Positions 23,220 through 34,833 of a stretch of 64,000 bases of DNA are shown piece by piece. This DNA is from Blasia pusilla (taxonomy: Eukaryota > Marchantiophyta > Marchantiopsida > Blasiales). The notes beneath the pieces are model-generated. The model had not been told where the DNA came from and made no database searches. It worked only from the letters and a program-made list of their open reading frames with translations. The stretch spans positions 36,146,001-36,210,000 of the forward strand of contig CM114273.1 of the NCBI GenBank assembly GCA_050084515.1. The letters run 5' to 3'. Both the position numbers and the translations under genes were made by a program. The first letter of the stretch is position 1, and every line of letters starts with the position of its first letter.

Positions 23220-26200
23220 CTCTTCATGCAATCCATTTCTCATTGACTTATGTTGTAACTTCCGTGCGTTGGCTTGCTACAATTCGTGTAGCAAGCCATC
23301 ATTATGCAAACTAATGGCCCACTAGTGCTCCCACTTGTCTCTTGATTATGCTCATCCTACAACCCTTTGAGCAAGTTGCATTCTTGGTTTAGCTACTTGG
23401 TGCACTCCTTGTCGTGCTAGTCACAGGGTTGTTGTATTGTGGCTCATTGTGGAATTAGATTGCATTTCTTTTTACCATGGATTTAGCTTTGGATACATTT
23501 TGAGTCATTCCCTACTTTATTCTATAACCTATTTTCTATAAGGTGAAAATACTTATCTAGTTTACTATCCATCACTTTGTTTACTAGAGTGATTACTTTA
23601 TACATCTTGTTTACTCTTATGATCTTACCTTTCATTGATTCGAGTCTCTAGTTTGCTATTGATTAAGATGCCTTTAGTCATAATATGACACATATGTGTA
23701 ATCTTTACACATGGTCTCATTCATACCTCAATCAATCTTTGCATTGGAGCGTGTTCCACTTCAAGGAATGCCTTCTCTTTAGTTTATTTCAGAATTATGG
23801 AAATTGAGTTTTCCCTTGTACATTTGCTTTCCAAAATGGATTCAACATGTGAGTTCCTACAATTTGTAACCTCTTTCTAAATCTTTTGTTTTACTATAAT
23901 AGTTGATATACATATTTTAAATTGGTGGTTGGAACTTGGAAGTTATATCTCATTCTTTCTTTTGCTTAAGGCAATTGTACATGAAACTTTTACTCAAACA
24001 TATTCATCTCTCTTTCCCACATCATTTTTAAGTGTGTCACTATCGTAAGTTGAATATCAATTATAGCATATCTCTCAATTTTTCCCGCATGCACTTGCCT
24101 CTACATCTATTCACCCACTAATCGAAAATGACCATCCAACTTGTCAATTGGCTATTATGTCCATCAAGTGCTAATAAAGATGAGAAATTGATGACTTGAG
24201 ACAAAGGGAATGCATTCCCTCTATCAGAACTTGATTGGATAATACAAAGTTTTAATATCTTTCCAACTCCATTACTACTAAGCTAAATTTTAAATCGTTA
24301 GAACGATTGAGTGATTACTCAAAATGTAGAATAGTAGTATACCTTAATATTGAAAGAATCACTTGTTGTGGTTATGTTATGGTAGTGATTAAGGTTTGGA
24401 TATGTTGAGGACCTTTCAGTTGAACTCTTCACACTTGCTTTTCCTTCACTCCCATTGTCTTGCATCAATGGACTCTTTGTTAATTCATATGATCTTTGTA
24501 AAATTTCCCATGTCTTCTTTCATTTGTCAAATGAGCTCATCTACAATGTACATAAAATACACAACACAATAGAGACATCCACTTTTAAAGCAATCAATAC
24601 GAGCCAAAGACTTTGTATGACTTGCACTATCAACATTTCTTCCTTTACATTAACTATTACTTTCTCACCATTTTCCCAAAAAAATGATGAGTATCCTATA
24701 ACAAGTTACATGTTAGTATGATCATTCTGATAATAAGCATAACTCTCCAACCTTTGACTTATAGCATCCAACTACTAGACTTAGCTCTAAAATATGTTCT
24801 TCCCTCTCATTAATATAACAAGTATATATTTCATTCACAATTATGTTAACATGAACAAGAATCTAGTATAACAAGTGAGGTTATACTTGAGGAGATTTAG
24901 CACATATTTCTCTTGCTTCTAACACGAGAAAATAATAGATACTAAATCACTTGAATCATATGAGTACAACTTCTCAAGTTTGAGATTCAATCCTCCAAGA
25001 CATTGAAATTTTTTCTTCCCAAATTTTTATGCATATCCTTATTAAAGAAGTTGTATCTTGACATCATGTTACCTTGTGCATATATCTATCTTACTGGCCC
25101 TCCAAACTTTGGTTAAAATTTCCTCATTGGCAAGAAGACTATAAAAACATAGATCCTCCTATCAATTTTGTACCTATCTTGAGTTGCTAGAAGAAATCCA
25201 TGTCAAGATGGGTTGATTAATCCTATGAATTCATATGAAAAATCTCATAATACTTAGTTAACTAAATAGACAACACCAAGGCCAAAGCGATTGGGATATT
25301 CTGCAATTAGAGGGTTGGATTGCTTCATGTTTTGCTTCTCCTCAAGCAATATAATCGATTGTGTTTGACATCCATCCATTCGTATTGTAATTGTGAAAAT
25401 AGTCAGTGATCTTTTACACCGACACCGAAGAACAATATCATTTTTGGCTATTGAAAAAATCAATGTTCAAGGGACACATACACTGATCCAAAGGTACATA
25501 CGTCCCTAACATATATCCTTGACATGTTCGTCATGAATCAATTATATTTAGAAATAGAATTCATTTTTTTCTCATGCATAAGAATCAAAACGAAATACAA
25601 TGTCTTCCTTTAGGGATTTTTCTTATGTGACCTTCCTCCTTCATAGTTCATTACGGTCCCTACAACATGCTACCTAAAGTACAAAGAATGCAAAATACAA
25701 GTTATTCTACAATATTCTCAACCCTCCGATTTGAATTTATGAACCGTCCAATCGATTTCTGTCCTTTCCGAATCAATTATTCCCCATGTTAGTATTAATG
25801 TTCTCCCCAAATAGATGGTTCGTCTCCAAGTCGTATGCTTCTTCTCCCCGTCAGATTATTCCACGTCCTATTGTTTTTCTAGTCGTATTTCCGGATTGCC
25901 AAAGTTGCATATGTTACCTTGTTTCTTTACATCGTATTAGTCCGAACCCACTTTAAAAATCCAAAACTGGGCCGCATACTGGTTGATTAGGTGGAGCTTT
26001 TGCAACCCTATTTGTGATAATCATAATTTATTTATAGGTAAAACAAATTTTCCTTGTCAAATTATCAATAAACCTACTATACAAGGATTACCTACGATTA
26101 ATATAACTACGTGACAAGTCCACATTATGGAGTGGTTATTTTTCCATCTAATTCTATTAAAAGTCGTCTTAAAGTATGACATGAGAAAGTCCAAGTTACA

Positions 26201-26674
26201 CACAACATGCATTATAATCCCTATCTACTCTATATTACATCCTTCGGAGGATTCAATATTCTATATTTGTTCAAAGGCGTTATTCATTCAATATTTTTGA
26301 AAATTTAAACATTTTGCCCAAGGACACTAGTGACATCCATTGCCCATTTCTTAGTGATGGAAATGATATGAACCACAACAAAAGAGTAAGAATATAAAAA
26401 GGAATAATTCCATTTCTTTTTCCAAACCTACGCGGAGTTTACTTGGCCCAAATATCCTTTCCAGAATACAAAAAATGGTTTATAGACAAGTGTTTAAAAT
26501 ATTCACTTTATACAAACCATACTTACTAATTATCCATCAAATATTACCAGTCTCATGCTTTACCAAGAGTTTAAAACATTCATATTCAATGAAGACCCAT
26601 ATCCGTTCAAAGAAAAAACTCCAAAGTCAAATGACAAAGAGCTATACCATGCACTCGTGTTTAGTTTATCTACA
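23220..26674. other. AT-rich intergenic, no gene seen
   Basis: About 3.4 kb of AT-rich sequence with frames no longer than about 120 codons, none recognisable. Probably decayed repeat sequence. Confidence 0.45.
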
Positions 26675-26743
26675 CTTAACCTATAAGGTGGTCTCCTATC
26701 GAGTGGATAGATGTCGCAATAGGAGACCACCCTATAGGCTAAG
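26675..26743. repeat. Strong hairpin left of the GT tract
   Basis: Arms 26675-26699 and 26719-26743 are inverted copies of each other: 23 of 25 positions pair, around a 19-base loop. The core arm is GGTGGTCTCCTAT. Weaker pairing continues outward for roughly ten more bases. A further inverted copy of core plus loop lies at 27094, beyond the GT tract. It could be the ends of a MITE or a small-RNA-type foldback; no family was recognised. Confidence 0.75.
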
Positions 26744-26842
26744 TATATATGTGGTTAAGTTTCTTACAAAAGATAGTGACTCTCAACCACTTTGGCTCAA
26801 CTTGTCACCGCCAGAAGTAATGCATATTTTAATGTCTTAGAA

Positions 26843-27076
<234 letters not shown>

Positions 27077-27258
27077 CGTCACTTGTTCATTAAGGTGGTC
27101 TCCTATTGTGATACCTATTCCACTTAAATAGTTAACTGCAGCTAAGTAAATTAGAACGAATGAGGCTAAAACATCTAACTAATTAGAGCATAGGATTGTA
27201 CGATGGTGACTCATCACTTGTGAAACTTGTTAGAGGACTAAATTTTGGAAAATTTATA

Positions 27259-27461
27259 TCTATATTATTATTCGCGACAGGTTTTCAGCAACAAACATCT
27301 CTCTGCTTGACACCTGTATTTTTAGGTGGCCTATGCTTATGAAACCTATCCTCTCTAAAAGCTTAGTTCCATCTAACTAAGATGGAGAAGCTTGCAAGAT
27401 GATGGTCGGAGATCTCAAGAGGGCTCTTCTTTCACCCGTTCTCAACACTGGCACCAGCTAG
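27259..27461 (+). mobile_element. Helitron-like mini-element
   Basis: The left end is A|TCTATATTATTATTCG at 27259, and it shares ACATCTCTCTGCTTGACACCTG with the 5' block of the 20.9-kb copies. The right end is CACCAGCTAG|T at 27461. A small stem (AAGAG-GG-CTCTT) lies about 35 bases before the end, farther than usual. A second element starts at the next base. Confidence 0.5.
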
Positions 27462-27970
27462 TACATATTATTATTGGAGAGTGCCCCTTCATATTACGAA
27501 CTCCTCTCCACTTGACACTTGCCAATAGAATTCTCGCCCTTTGAACTAATAAAACAGTTCGTAATTGATTTCAAATGACATTTAAAACTTATAAGATTAA
27601 TTTACAAGAGGTAAAACAAATAGCTTATACATCATCATATCGTCATGTTATTATGGACAACACCACATGCATAATAAGACAAAATAGTGCAAGAATAAAA
27701 CAAAATAGCGATATTCTACTATTTTGGTGGAAATTTATTTGGGAGGGAATATTATGTCCATGGTCGTATGTTTTTTGGGGAGGGGATAATATAGGTGTTA
27801 ATAGTGAAACATTTATTTAGTAGTGGGAGTAGTGGGTAATTAACAAGGAGTGGGAGAAGTGGAGAATTTATATGTGGGAGGAGTGAAGTGGGAAATTTAT
27901 ACACATAGTGAGGAGTGGGTTGTGTTAACAGAAACTTGGTCACCTGTGCATTGCATGGGCAACATACTAG
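27462..27970 (+). mobile_element. Helitron-like element with canonical 3' end
   Basis: It starts TACATATTATTATTGGAGAG (27462) and ends with a 7-bp hairpin, CCTGTGC-ATT-GCATGGG, followed by CAACATA and CTAG|T at 27967-27970. That is a textbook Helitron 3' end. The 5' end is changed from TC to TA. The interior has only short frames. It is joined directly to the element before it, so the whole block 27259-27970 may also be read as one composite with A/T flanks. Confidence 0.6.
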
Positions 27971-28324
27971 TCTTCTTCATCTTACACTCCCTCAAAATGC
28001 AAACATTCATGGATCCCAATTCACGGGCATTTCATGGCTTTCCATCGGAAGGACATAAGATTACAAACATGGACATGTCCGTAGACACGAACTTTGTCCA
28101 CATGCAACCTTGGTAAACACATGTAAGTTCTTGATGGGGCGTACTATTATTAGCACTAGGGGCAAAAGAATGTAAAACTCTCTAAAAGTGATATGTGTGC
28201 TTTATTAAATAACAAAATTTCTTCTCTTAATTTATTTCAAAAATAAGTAGAGATTTATTTTTATTTGATTATGTTTCCAAAAATATTTCTCTTAATTTTG
28301 TTTGCTTGTCTTTCTTAAAAGTAG

Positions 28325-28621
28325 TGAGTATTATTAAAATATGGGAGAGTGCCCTTACTCGTGTGCTTCCGTCCTTATGACGCACGTCTTTTCCGGCCTC
28401 TAATTGTTTGACATTTGTTGGTCTCCCCACTAATCTCTTTTGAAACTCGAGGGTTTGTCTTCTCGAGCTAATTTTCATTCACCCATGCACTAACACGCGC
28501 TAACTGTCGACCTCTAATCGTTGTTGTTCTCCCTACTAACCTCTAATCGTTGTTCAAACGAGAGGGTTTGTCTTCTCAAGCTAATTTTCATAGCACCCTA
28601 ATTTTCATTAGCACCGGCTAG
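28325..28621 (+). mobile_element. Helitron-like mini-element, left end uncertain
   Basis: ATGGGAGAGTGCCCTTACTC at 28341 matches the family's 5' block, and GCACCGGCTAG|T at 28611-28621 matches the 3' end of the copy ending at 27461. Inside, a segment of about 60 bases (GAGGGTTTGTCTTCTC.AGC) is repeated. The exact 5' border is not clear. Confidence 0.45.
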
Positions 28622-29057
28622 TTATGTTCTACCATAGCTCCATGCTTCTCATTCGGGAAAATTTGCTGGCGCGTGAAAATTTGGAGGAGGAGGAGGAGGA
28701 GGAGCTCTGAGGCGTTTTGTGTGAGGAGTGGCGTCGAGAAAGACAGAAAGAAAGAATGTTGTGGTTCGTCATAGAAACCGCATCATCGTAGAAACCGAAA
28801 GAGAGAGAGAGACAGAGGAGGAGGAGGGAAGAGATCGATTGCAGAGAGAAGAAAAAAGTAGCGCGCAAGAAAGGGAGGGGCGGATGGTGAGACAGTGCGC
28901 ACACGGTCGCGCGTCGCAGTAGCAGTTTGGGGATGGAGAAATCGCCGGTTTAGTCGCGGAGTGTGGCGTGGGAGAGCACGACGAGATTCAGGGGCGTCGC
29001 GCGGAGGAAACGAGCTTCAGCGAGGACAAGAATCGGGGGTTTAGGGTTTTGTGAAGG
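28622..29057 (+). promoter_or_regulatory. Promoter and 5' UTR region of the USP39 gene
   Basis: Purine-rich sequence with a GGA run at about 28684-28702 and GA-rich stretches to 28880, then GC-rich sequence up to the ATG at 29058. No clear TATA box. A stop codon lies in frame just upstream (TGA at 29052-29054), which fixes 29058 as the first ATG of the long frame. Confidence 0.45.
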
Positions 29058-30665
29058 ATGAGAGAGCAGAGCGAGGAAGATGGAGCGAACGGCAATGGCG
29101 AAGGGAGGAGGAAGAAATTGAGGCGGGAGGAGGATTCGGACGCGGAGCCGGTTCCAGCGAGTGGATTGCTTCCGCTTTTCGGTTATGGTGACGACGATGA
29201 GAGAGCTGAGGAGGAGGAGGAGCAGGAGGAGCAGGAAGAGGAAGAGGAGAGATTACGGGAAGCGAGACGACGGTTTACGGAAGTGCGCAAGGATTGCCCC
29301 TATCTGGATACGGTGAATCGCCAGGTGCTGGATTTCGACTTCGAGAAGTTTTGTTCCGTGTCTCTGTCGAATCTGAACGTGTATGCGTGTCTGGTGTGTG
29401 GAAAGTATTTCCAAGGTAGAGGGCGAAAATCGCATGCGTATACTCACAGCCTCGAAGCTGGACATCATGTGTTCATCAACCTTCAATCCGAGAAGGTGTA
29501 TTGTCTTCCGGACGGATATGAAGTGAATGATCCGTCGCTGGATGACATTAGGTTTGTTCTCAATCCCAGATTTACCCGGAGGTTCGTGATGCAGCTCGAC
29601 AAAAGCAAACAGTGGGCGAGGGCTTTGGATGGTTCCGACTATTTGCCTGGTATGGTCGGTTTGAATAACATCAAAGAGACCGATTTTGTCAATTCGACAA
29701 TTCAGTCGCTGATGCGCGTGACGCCTCTCCGCAATTTTTTCCTCATTCCCGCTAACTACGAAAATTACAAATCTCCCCTTGTGGAGCGCTTTGGAGAGCT
29801 GACAAGAAAAATATGGCATTCTAGAAATTTTAAGGGCCAGGTCAGCCCGCATGAATTCTTGCAGGCAGTTATGGTAGCTAGTAAGAAGCGGTTTAGGATC
29901 GGAGTTCAGTCAGATCCCGTGGACTTTATATCTTGGCTGTTGAATACCCTGCATGCCGACCTGGGCGGCACGAAGAAACCCTTCAGCAGCGTGATTTACA
30001 AGTGCTTTCAGGGAGAGTTGGAAGTTGTGAAAGAAGTACAAAAAAGTTCCGCCGACAAGCTGGCAGAGGTCGAGGAACAGCCAAGTACGGACGTTGCAGA
30101 AGAGAGGCCCAGAAAGTCAGTCGGAGTTACTCAGGAGACCAGTCGAATGCCCTTTCTTATGCTGAGCCTGGATCTTCCTCCACCACCCCTCTTTAAGGAT
30201 GTCATGGAGAAGAACATCATTCCTCAGGTTCCTCTCTTCAACATTCTGAAGAAGTTTGATGGGGAGACGGTCACAGAAGTGGTTCGACCGCAGCTAGCTC
30301 GAATGCGCTATCGAGTGACACGACTTCCACAGTACATGATTGTACATATGCGACGTTTCACAAAGAATAACTTTTTCGTAGAGAAGAATCCAACCCTAGT
30401 GAATTTCCCAGTCAAGAATTTGGAATTGAAGGACTACATTCCCTTGCCTGCTCCTAGAGAGAATGAAAAGTTACGATCAAAATATGATCTAGTTGCCAAT
30501 CTTGTGCATGATGGAAAGCCAGGGGAGGGTTCATACAGGGTGTTTGTCCAGCGCAAGTCTGAGGAGCAGTGGTATGAAATGCAAGACTTGCATGTTGCAG
30601 AAACCCTACCCCAGATGGTGGCTCTGTCCGAGGCTTACATGCAAATTTATGAACAGCAAACCTAG
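29058..30665 (+). CDS. USP39/SAD1-type splicing factor (catalytically dead ubiquitin-protease fold)
   Basis: The 535-residue product matches the USP39/Sad1 family, which works in the nucleus in U4/U6.U5 tri-snRNP assembly and pre-mRNA splicing. An acidic Glu-rich stretch lies at 49-65. A ZnF-UBP domain follows at about 78-165 (Cys80, Cys99, CLVC at 111-114, His127/130/136, Cys149; core KYFQGRGRKSHAYTHSLE). A USP fold runs from GLNNIKETDFVNSTIQSL (201-218) to the C-terminus. The catalytic triad is missing: the Cys of NTCY is Asp209 and the His of GHY is Ser492 (GEGSYRVF). This is how the family normally looks and means no protease activity. Length is normal (human USP39 is about 565). The whole gene is one uninterrupted frame. 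A retrocopy is possible, but the frame is intact and conserved to the end, so I regard it as functional. The 199-codon frame antisense to it is a shadow. Confidence 0.95.
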   Translation: MREQSEEDGANGNGEGRRKKLRREEDSDAEPVPASGLLPLFGYGDDDERAEEEEEQEEQEEEEERLREARRRFTEVRKDCPYLDTVNRQVLDFDFEKFCSVSLSNLNVYACLVCGKYFQGRGRKSHAYTHSLEAGHHVFINLQSEKVYCLPDGYEVNDPSLDDIRFVLNPRFTRRFVMQLDKSKQWARALDGSDYLPGMVGLNNIKETDFVNSTIQSLMRVTPLRNFFLIPANYENYKSPLVERFGELTRKIWHSRNFKGQVSPHEFLQAVMVASKKRFRIGVQSDPVDFISWLLNTLHADLGGTKKPFSSVIYKCFQGELEVVKEVQKSSADKLAEVEEQPSTDVAEERPRKSVGVTQETSRMPFLMLSLDLPPPPLFKDVMEKNIIPQVPLFNILKKFDGETVTEVVRPQLARMRYRVTRLPQYMIVHMRRFTKNNFFVEKNPTLVNFPVKNLELKDYIPLPAPRENEKLRSKYDLVANLVHDGKPGEGSYRVFVQRKSEEQWYEMQDLHVAETLPQMVALSEAYMQIYEQQT

Positions 30666-33600
30666 CAAATTCTTGTCGCTCTTCTTTTCCTCTCCTCGCG
30701 AAGGAAAGGAGCTCATTGCAGCTCTTGGATTCCTCTCGTTCCTCTTCCACAATCCGCTGAATTCTGATGAAAGAGAGGTATGAATGGCCTCCCTTTAATT
30801 ATCGGCCACTACCCGGAATTGTTCTGAACTCAAGGAGCAGGATTGATTTCTTGGAGGATGACTTTGAAGATGACATCGATGGCAGACCCTTGGAGCAACA
30901 ATTAGGGTTGTGTCTCTTCCTAGACCCCAACATCTGTCTTCACTCAGTTCATCTGGTGCATTCTTTTTTGAACTATAATATGCTCTTCTCTTCTGTCAAG
31001 GTTTATGATCTTGAGGACTGGACATTATGTGACGCATGTTTCTGATGGTCAAATTGAATGTCCGTCAGGAAGGCCACCAGCAAGACGCGGAGCCTGGCTA
31101 AATTTATGCCCATCTACTTCTTACATGTGAAGTGAATTGAAGAGAAGCAGTTGGCGTCTGCATACTCTCTGGTGTCCTCCAAAACAAAGGAAAAGCGTCA
31201 TAGGTGTGTCAGGGCTTCTCTGGTTTCATCCTCATCCAGAATCCTCCAAACCAAGAAGAGGGGCTTGAGATACCGTGTCAAATTTCTGTGGGAGTGCTGG
31301 GATGGTGGACATGTACACATTCTCCTTATAAAGAGCTCCAGATTTCAGTGACAGTTCAGTGTTTGACTTGTTTGGATCAGTTAAGTACATGTCGTCTGAA
31401 ATAGTGACATGCCCGCTTGGAGCCATGAAGTCTGAGGAAATGAGTGACTAAGCAGTAAAAAAAACTTTTCTGCCTTGTGGTGGACAATTTTCAACTATGA
31501 TATCTTGTCATTCTGATTCTTTTGTACAGTTTGAATGGTGAATGATCTATGTAATTCAAGGAAACCCTGTTGGTCTGAAGTGTGAAGACTTGAGGTGGGG
31601 ACTGTAATCTGAAGGTTGAATGGGGACTCATGTCGGATGAGGAATGTCAGAGTGATGCTGCACACCGTTACTCTTTTAGCTTTCCATTACAATACCGGAA
31701 TGATCATGAATCTTCTTATCTCGTTCACCCCTTTCTCAAAGTGTTTCAAGTTTGGGAGTCTGTTACACGTGCTTCCATTACAACACACACCTGAATGAGA
31801 ATCCATCTAATTTTCTGGACTACCCTCTTTCTGAATGGTGTTTGGAGCATTGGAGTGTGATACATCTGCCATTCTAGGCGATGCCGTGTCCACATGGATT
31901 TCTGTCCATCTCTGAAATGTACATGTTCTGCATCGGCACTTTCACTGGGTTGCCTTGTGTCCTTGTTTCTTTGGTTTTTCTGATTGGTTTTCCATCATGC
32001 ATTTTTATTGAGGTTCATCACTTTCTCCGAGAAGCTTAGATGCCACAAGAAAAGTTGCATCTGTCAAAAGTACCAACCAACCAGGGAGTAAGAGGAATCT
32101 GAGACTTTGCAGATCCCATGGTCACCATCCCAACTCATTGTCCGTTAGCAGAGGTGCATCCTTACTATGCCGCTCATTTGGATAACTGAATATTGTTCAA
32201 TTACTGTCTGTGACCAACGACACGATGCTATCCACATATGGTATGGTATGAACCAAAGTGAAGATTGACCAAACTCTGAGTATGCCATCAAGAAGAATGC
32301 CAGTGGATGATATCAGGTGGTTGGTCTTGCAGCTCTTCATGTACTGCAGATACGAGCGCATCTTAGGGATTGTGCCCTACTCACATCATCTGTGTGTGAA
32401 CTGTGGCCCATCCACTCTTTCAGCACATACACACATCACGGATCAATCCTCAAACTATGAAGACATCCAGAGTGACCACAGGGATTTTGTGCCTTCCCTA
32501 ATCTTGCAGAAGGGTACAAACAAGCAGTGAAGAAACTGAGTGTATCTATCGTATATCAACTAGCAGCGGAGATTCCTCAAGCGAATCTGGAAAAGACACA
32601 AATGTGAACTTTTCTGTCTCTACTGCACAGGCAGAGAGCATCCGTAGGAATCACTTTTCTGAGTGGAGTGAAGTTCTATGGGCGAGCCAGCCATCGGTCC
32701 CGTAACGTCTGGTGTGAGGAATCTCGAATCATGTCGAGACAGACCGACTCTTCAAGAGCAGTGGAATCCTGGACGAATTGAAGGTCAGCATCTGAGACTG
32801 ATTCCTACCTCTTGTTTGATCATTACGTTGTGATAGTTTGTTTGATGATGGTAGAAAGTTGGGGCCGTTTCCTGCTACTGAAATTTCGTTTGGGTCTATT
32901 CAGCCTCAGAAAGTTCAGATGCACCAGTGTGGCATATTTCAGACGCACTAGTGACTGGTCTCGACACCAGATGGGTCGATCTCTGAAAGGAAGAAGCACG
33001 ATGAGTTTTGACACGACTGTTTAGCACAGTTGCGTGATTCAGTAGGTTTGTGCCTGCGCATGGTAAGTTGTCAGAACGTCTTCAGATGCACTTTCGGTCA
33101 ATTAATGCATGCACAGTCAGAAGTGCAAGAGTATGCATGTTGCAATAAGTTGAAAATCGTCGACTTTCACTTCGATCCCACAAGGAGCAGCATTTCAGAA
33201 AAGGGCTGCTTTGGAAACAAATCCAGATGGGTATACTTTGACGAAGACATAAACGTCGATGGATGAGGAGGCCGGAGCTGTCGGAGTTGTAGATGGGAAA
33301 ACCCCATCTGCTTATTCTATTACAGTACAACAACAGAAGGACCTGAAAAGACCGAGAAACGGGACACTCCATCCGTTCCACAACTGTCACTTTCCAGTGG
33401 AAGGTTGTTGGAGGGTTGTGATATGGACAATCATCCAGTCCATCGCATAGTTTCTGCGCGCATGTCGAGCAGGAGCCGTCTGCGGTTCTTTAGAAGGTGT
33501 GGAGACGCCCGAGGATAAAATTAATGAAGTCGAATTCAGGATAGGCTTTGCATTACCTCCTCTGTCTTGATAAGCTGGAATATGGTGTCATTTACGCGAG

Positions 33601-34242
33601 GGAGGATGGGAGTGGACAAGGAGCGCTCGTGAGCACCGAGAGGTTCACTCCATTTGGAAAGTCGCAAGTGACTGATTCCAAGCACGGATCCGAGAACGAA
33701 ACCGACGCCATGTGCCTCCCCTGCACCGCCACAGATTTCAGCGAGTACACTCGGAACTCGGGACGGCGTGGTCCCCTTTGCTTCAACTCCGCGTCATCGA
33801 TCCTTCCAAGTAAATACAAGTCAGTCAGTCAGTCAGTCAGTCTATCTGTCGGCGTCACTCTGCTTCGTCCAAAGCACATCCTTGAGATTCGCATGTATAT
33901 ATATTCTACCGACTTCGATTTGGTTTGTTCCGGTTTCGTTTCTTATCGTTTCTTCATGCGAGCTCGGGCTTTGCTTGGCTTTGTGGAGTCGGACGACGGG
34001 CGATTCGCGTGGCGTTCATCACTTTAGGGGAAAAAGAACGTATATTTAAGGGAACGATGGGGCCACCCATGAACCAGGAAAACCAGCAAAAAGGGACTCG
34101 ACAGTCAACCGAAAGTGAGAGGACATTCGGGAAACATAGGAACTAGATAGATCATTCTTAGGGTCTATTCGATGGTTATTTTTGGGACATATGTTATCTC
34201 TAATAATTTAGTACCTTTATGTGGAATGGGCACCAATTAATA
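30666..34242. other. 3' flank of USP39 and intergenic, no recognisable gene
   Basis: The first several hundred bases may be 3' UTR. A (TCAG)n run of about five units lies at 33821-33841. The 33.4-34.1 kb part is GC-richer and has a 159-codon plus-strand frame (33548-34027), but its product has no family features and its C-terminal half is built around the TCAG run. I do not call it a gene. Confidence 0.4.
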
Positions 34243-34414
34243 CTAGTAAAGGAAATAAAAAAAGTGTTTGAAAGTTAGTGTATAGCCCGTGAAAGGAATA
34301 AATTCAATTTTTTCTTGCTGTCCGTAGCATCTGAAACATTTTCTTGCTACTTGACACGTGTCAAGCAAAGAGGTGTTAGCAAATCAAGAAGGCACTCTCC
34401 CATAATAATTTAGA
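34243..34414 (-). mobile_element. Helitron-like mini-element (tandem copy a)
   Basis: Minus strand: starts TCTAAATTATTATGGG then AGAGTGCC, with A at the 5' flank (34415 side), and ends at CTAG (34243-34246) with T following. The 5' TC and block agree with the 20.9-kb and 36.7-kb copies. The 3' hairpin is not clear in this copy. Confidence 0.5.
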
Positions 34415-34620
34415 TAAGGTGTCCGTGCGATGCACATGAAATTAAAAAGTGTTTGAAGAGCTAATGTATCCCCTTGAAGGAAGATATTAATGATGTTTCA
34501 CATAAATTGAAATTTCTTTCTTACAACTCGTAGCATGCGAAACATTTTCTTGCTGCCTAGTTGCCACGTATCAGGCATAGATGTGTTTGCAAATCAAAAA
34601 GGCACTCTCCCATAATAATA
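34415..34620 (-). mobile_element. Helitron-like mini-element (tandem copy b)
   Basis: A second copy directly follows copy a in the same orientation. On the plus strand it has GTGTCCGTGCGATGCAC, which can pair as GTGC/GCAC near its 3' end. It then shares AGTGTTTGAA, GAAACATTTTCTTGCTG and GCAAATC.A.AAGGCACT with copy a. The terminal CTAG is degraded. Confidence 0.45.
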
Positions 34621-34833
34621 TAAATAGGGAAATGATGAAAGGATTTTTCCGAACTTGTGTATGGCATGGGCACCAACTAATATAGGGAAAGGGTGAAAGG
34701 AGGACTTTTATGAACTTGTGTATGGCATGGGCACCAACTAATATAGGGAAATGGTGAAAGGAGGACATTTCCAAACTTGTGTATGGCATGGACATAAACC
34801 GATAGAGGGAAAGTGTCAAAGGAGGACTTTTCC
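34621..34833. repeat. 61-bp tandem repeat, about 3.5 copies
   Basis: Units start at 34651, 34712 and 34773, with a partial unit before. Each contains GAACTTGTGTATGGCATGGG, ACTAATATAGGGAAA and GTGAAAGGAGGAC. Period is exactly 61 between full units; the last unit is the most diverged. GGCATGGGCACCAACTAATA resembles Helitron 3'-end sequence, so the array may have grown from an element end. Confidence 0.85.

Noticed and set aside
29253-29852. 199-codon frame antisense to USP39
   Set aside because: Shadow of a strongly conserved gene.
33548-34027. 159-codon plus-strand frame
   Set aside because: No family resemblance; half depends on a TCAG microsatellite and a second frame overlaps it equally well.
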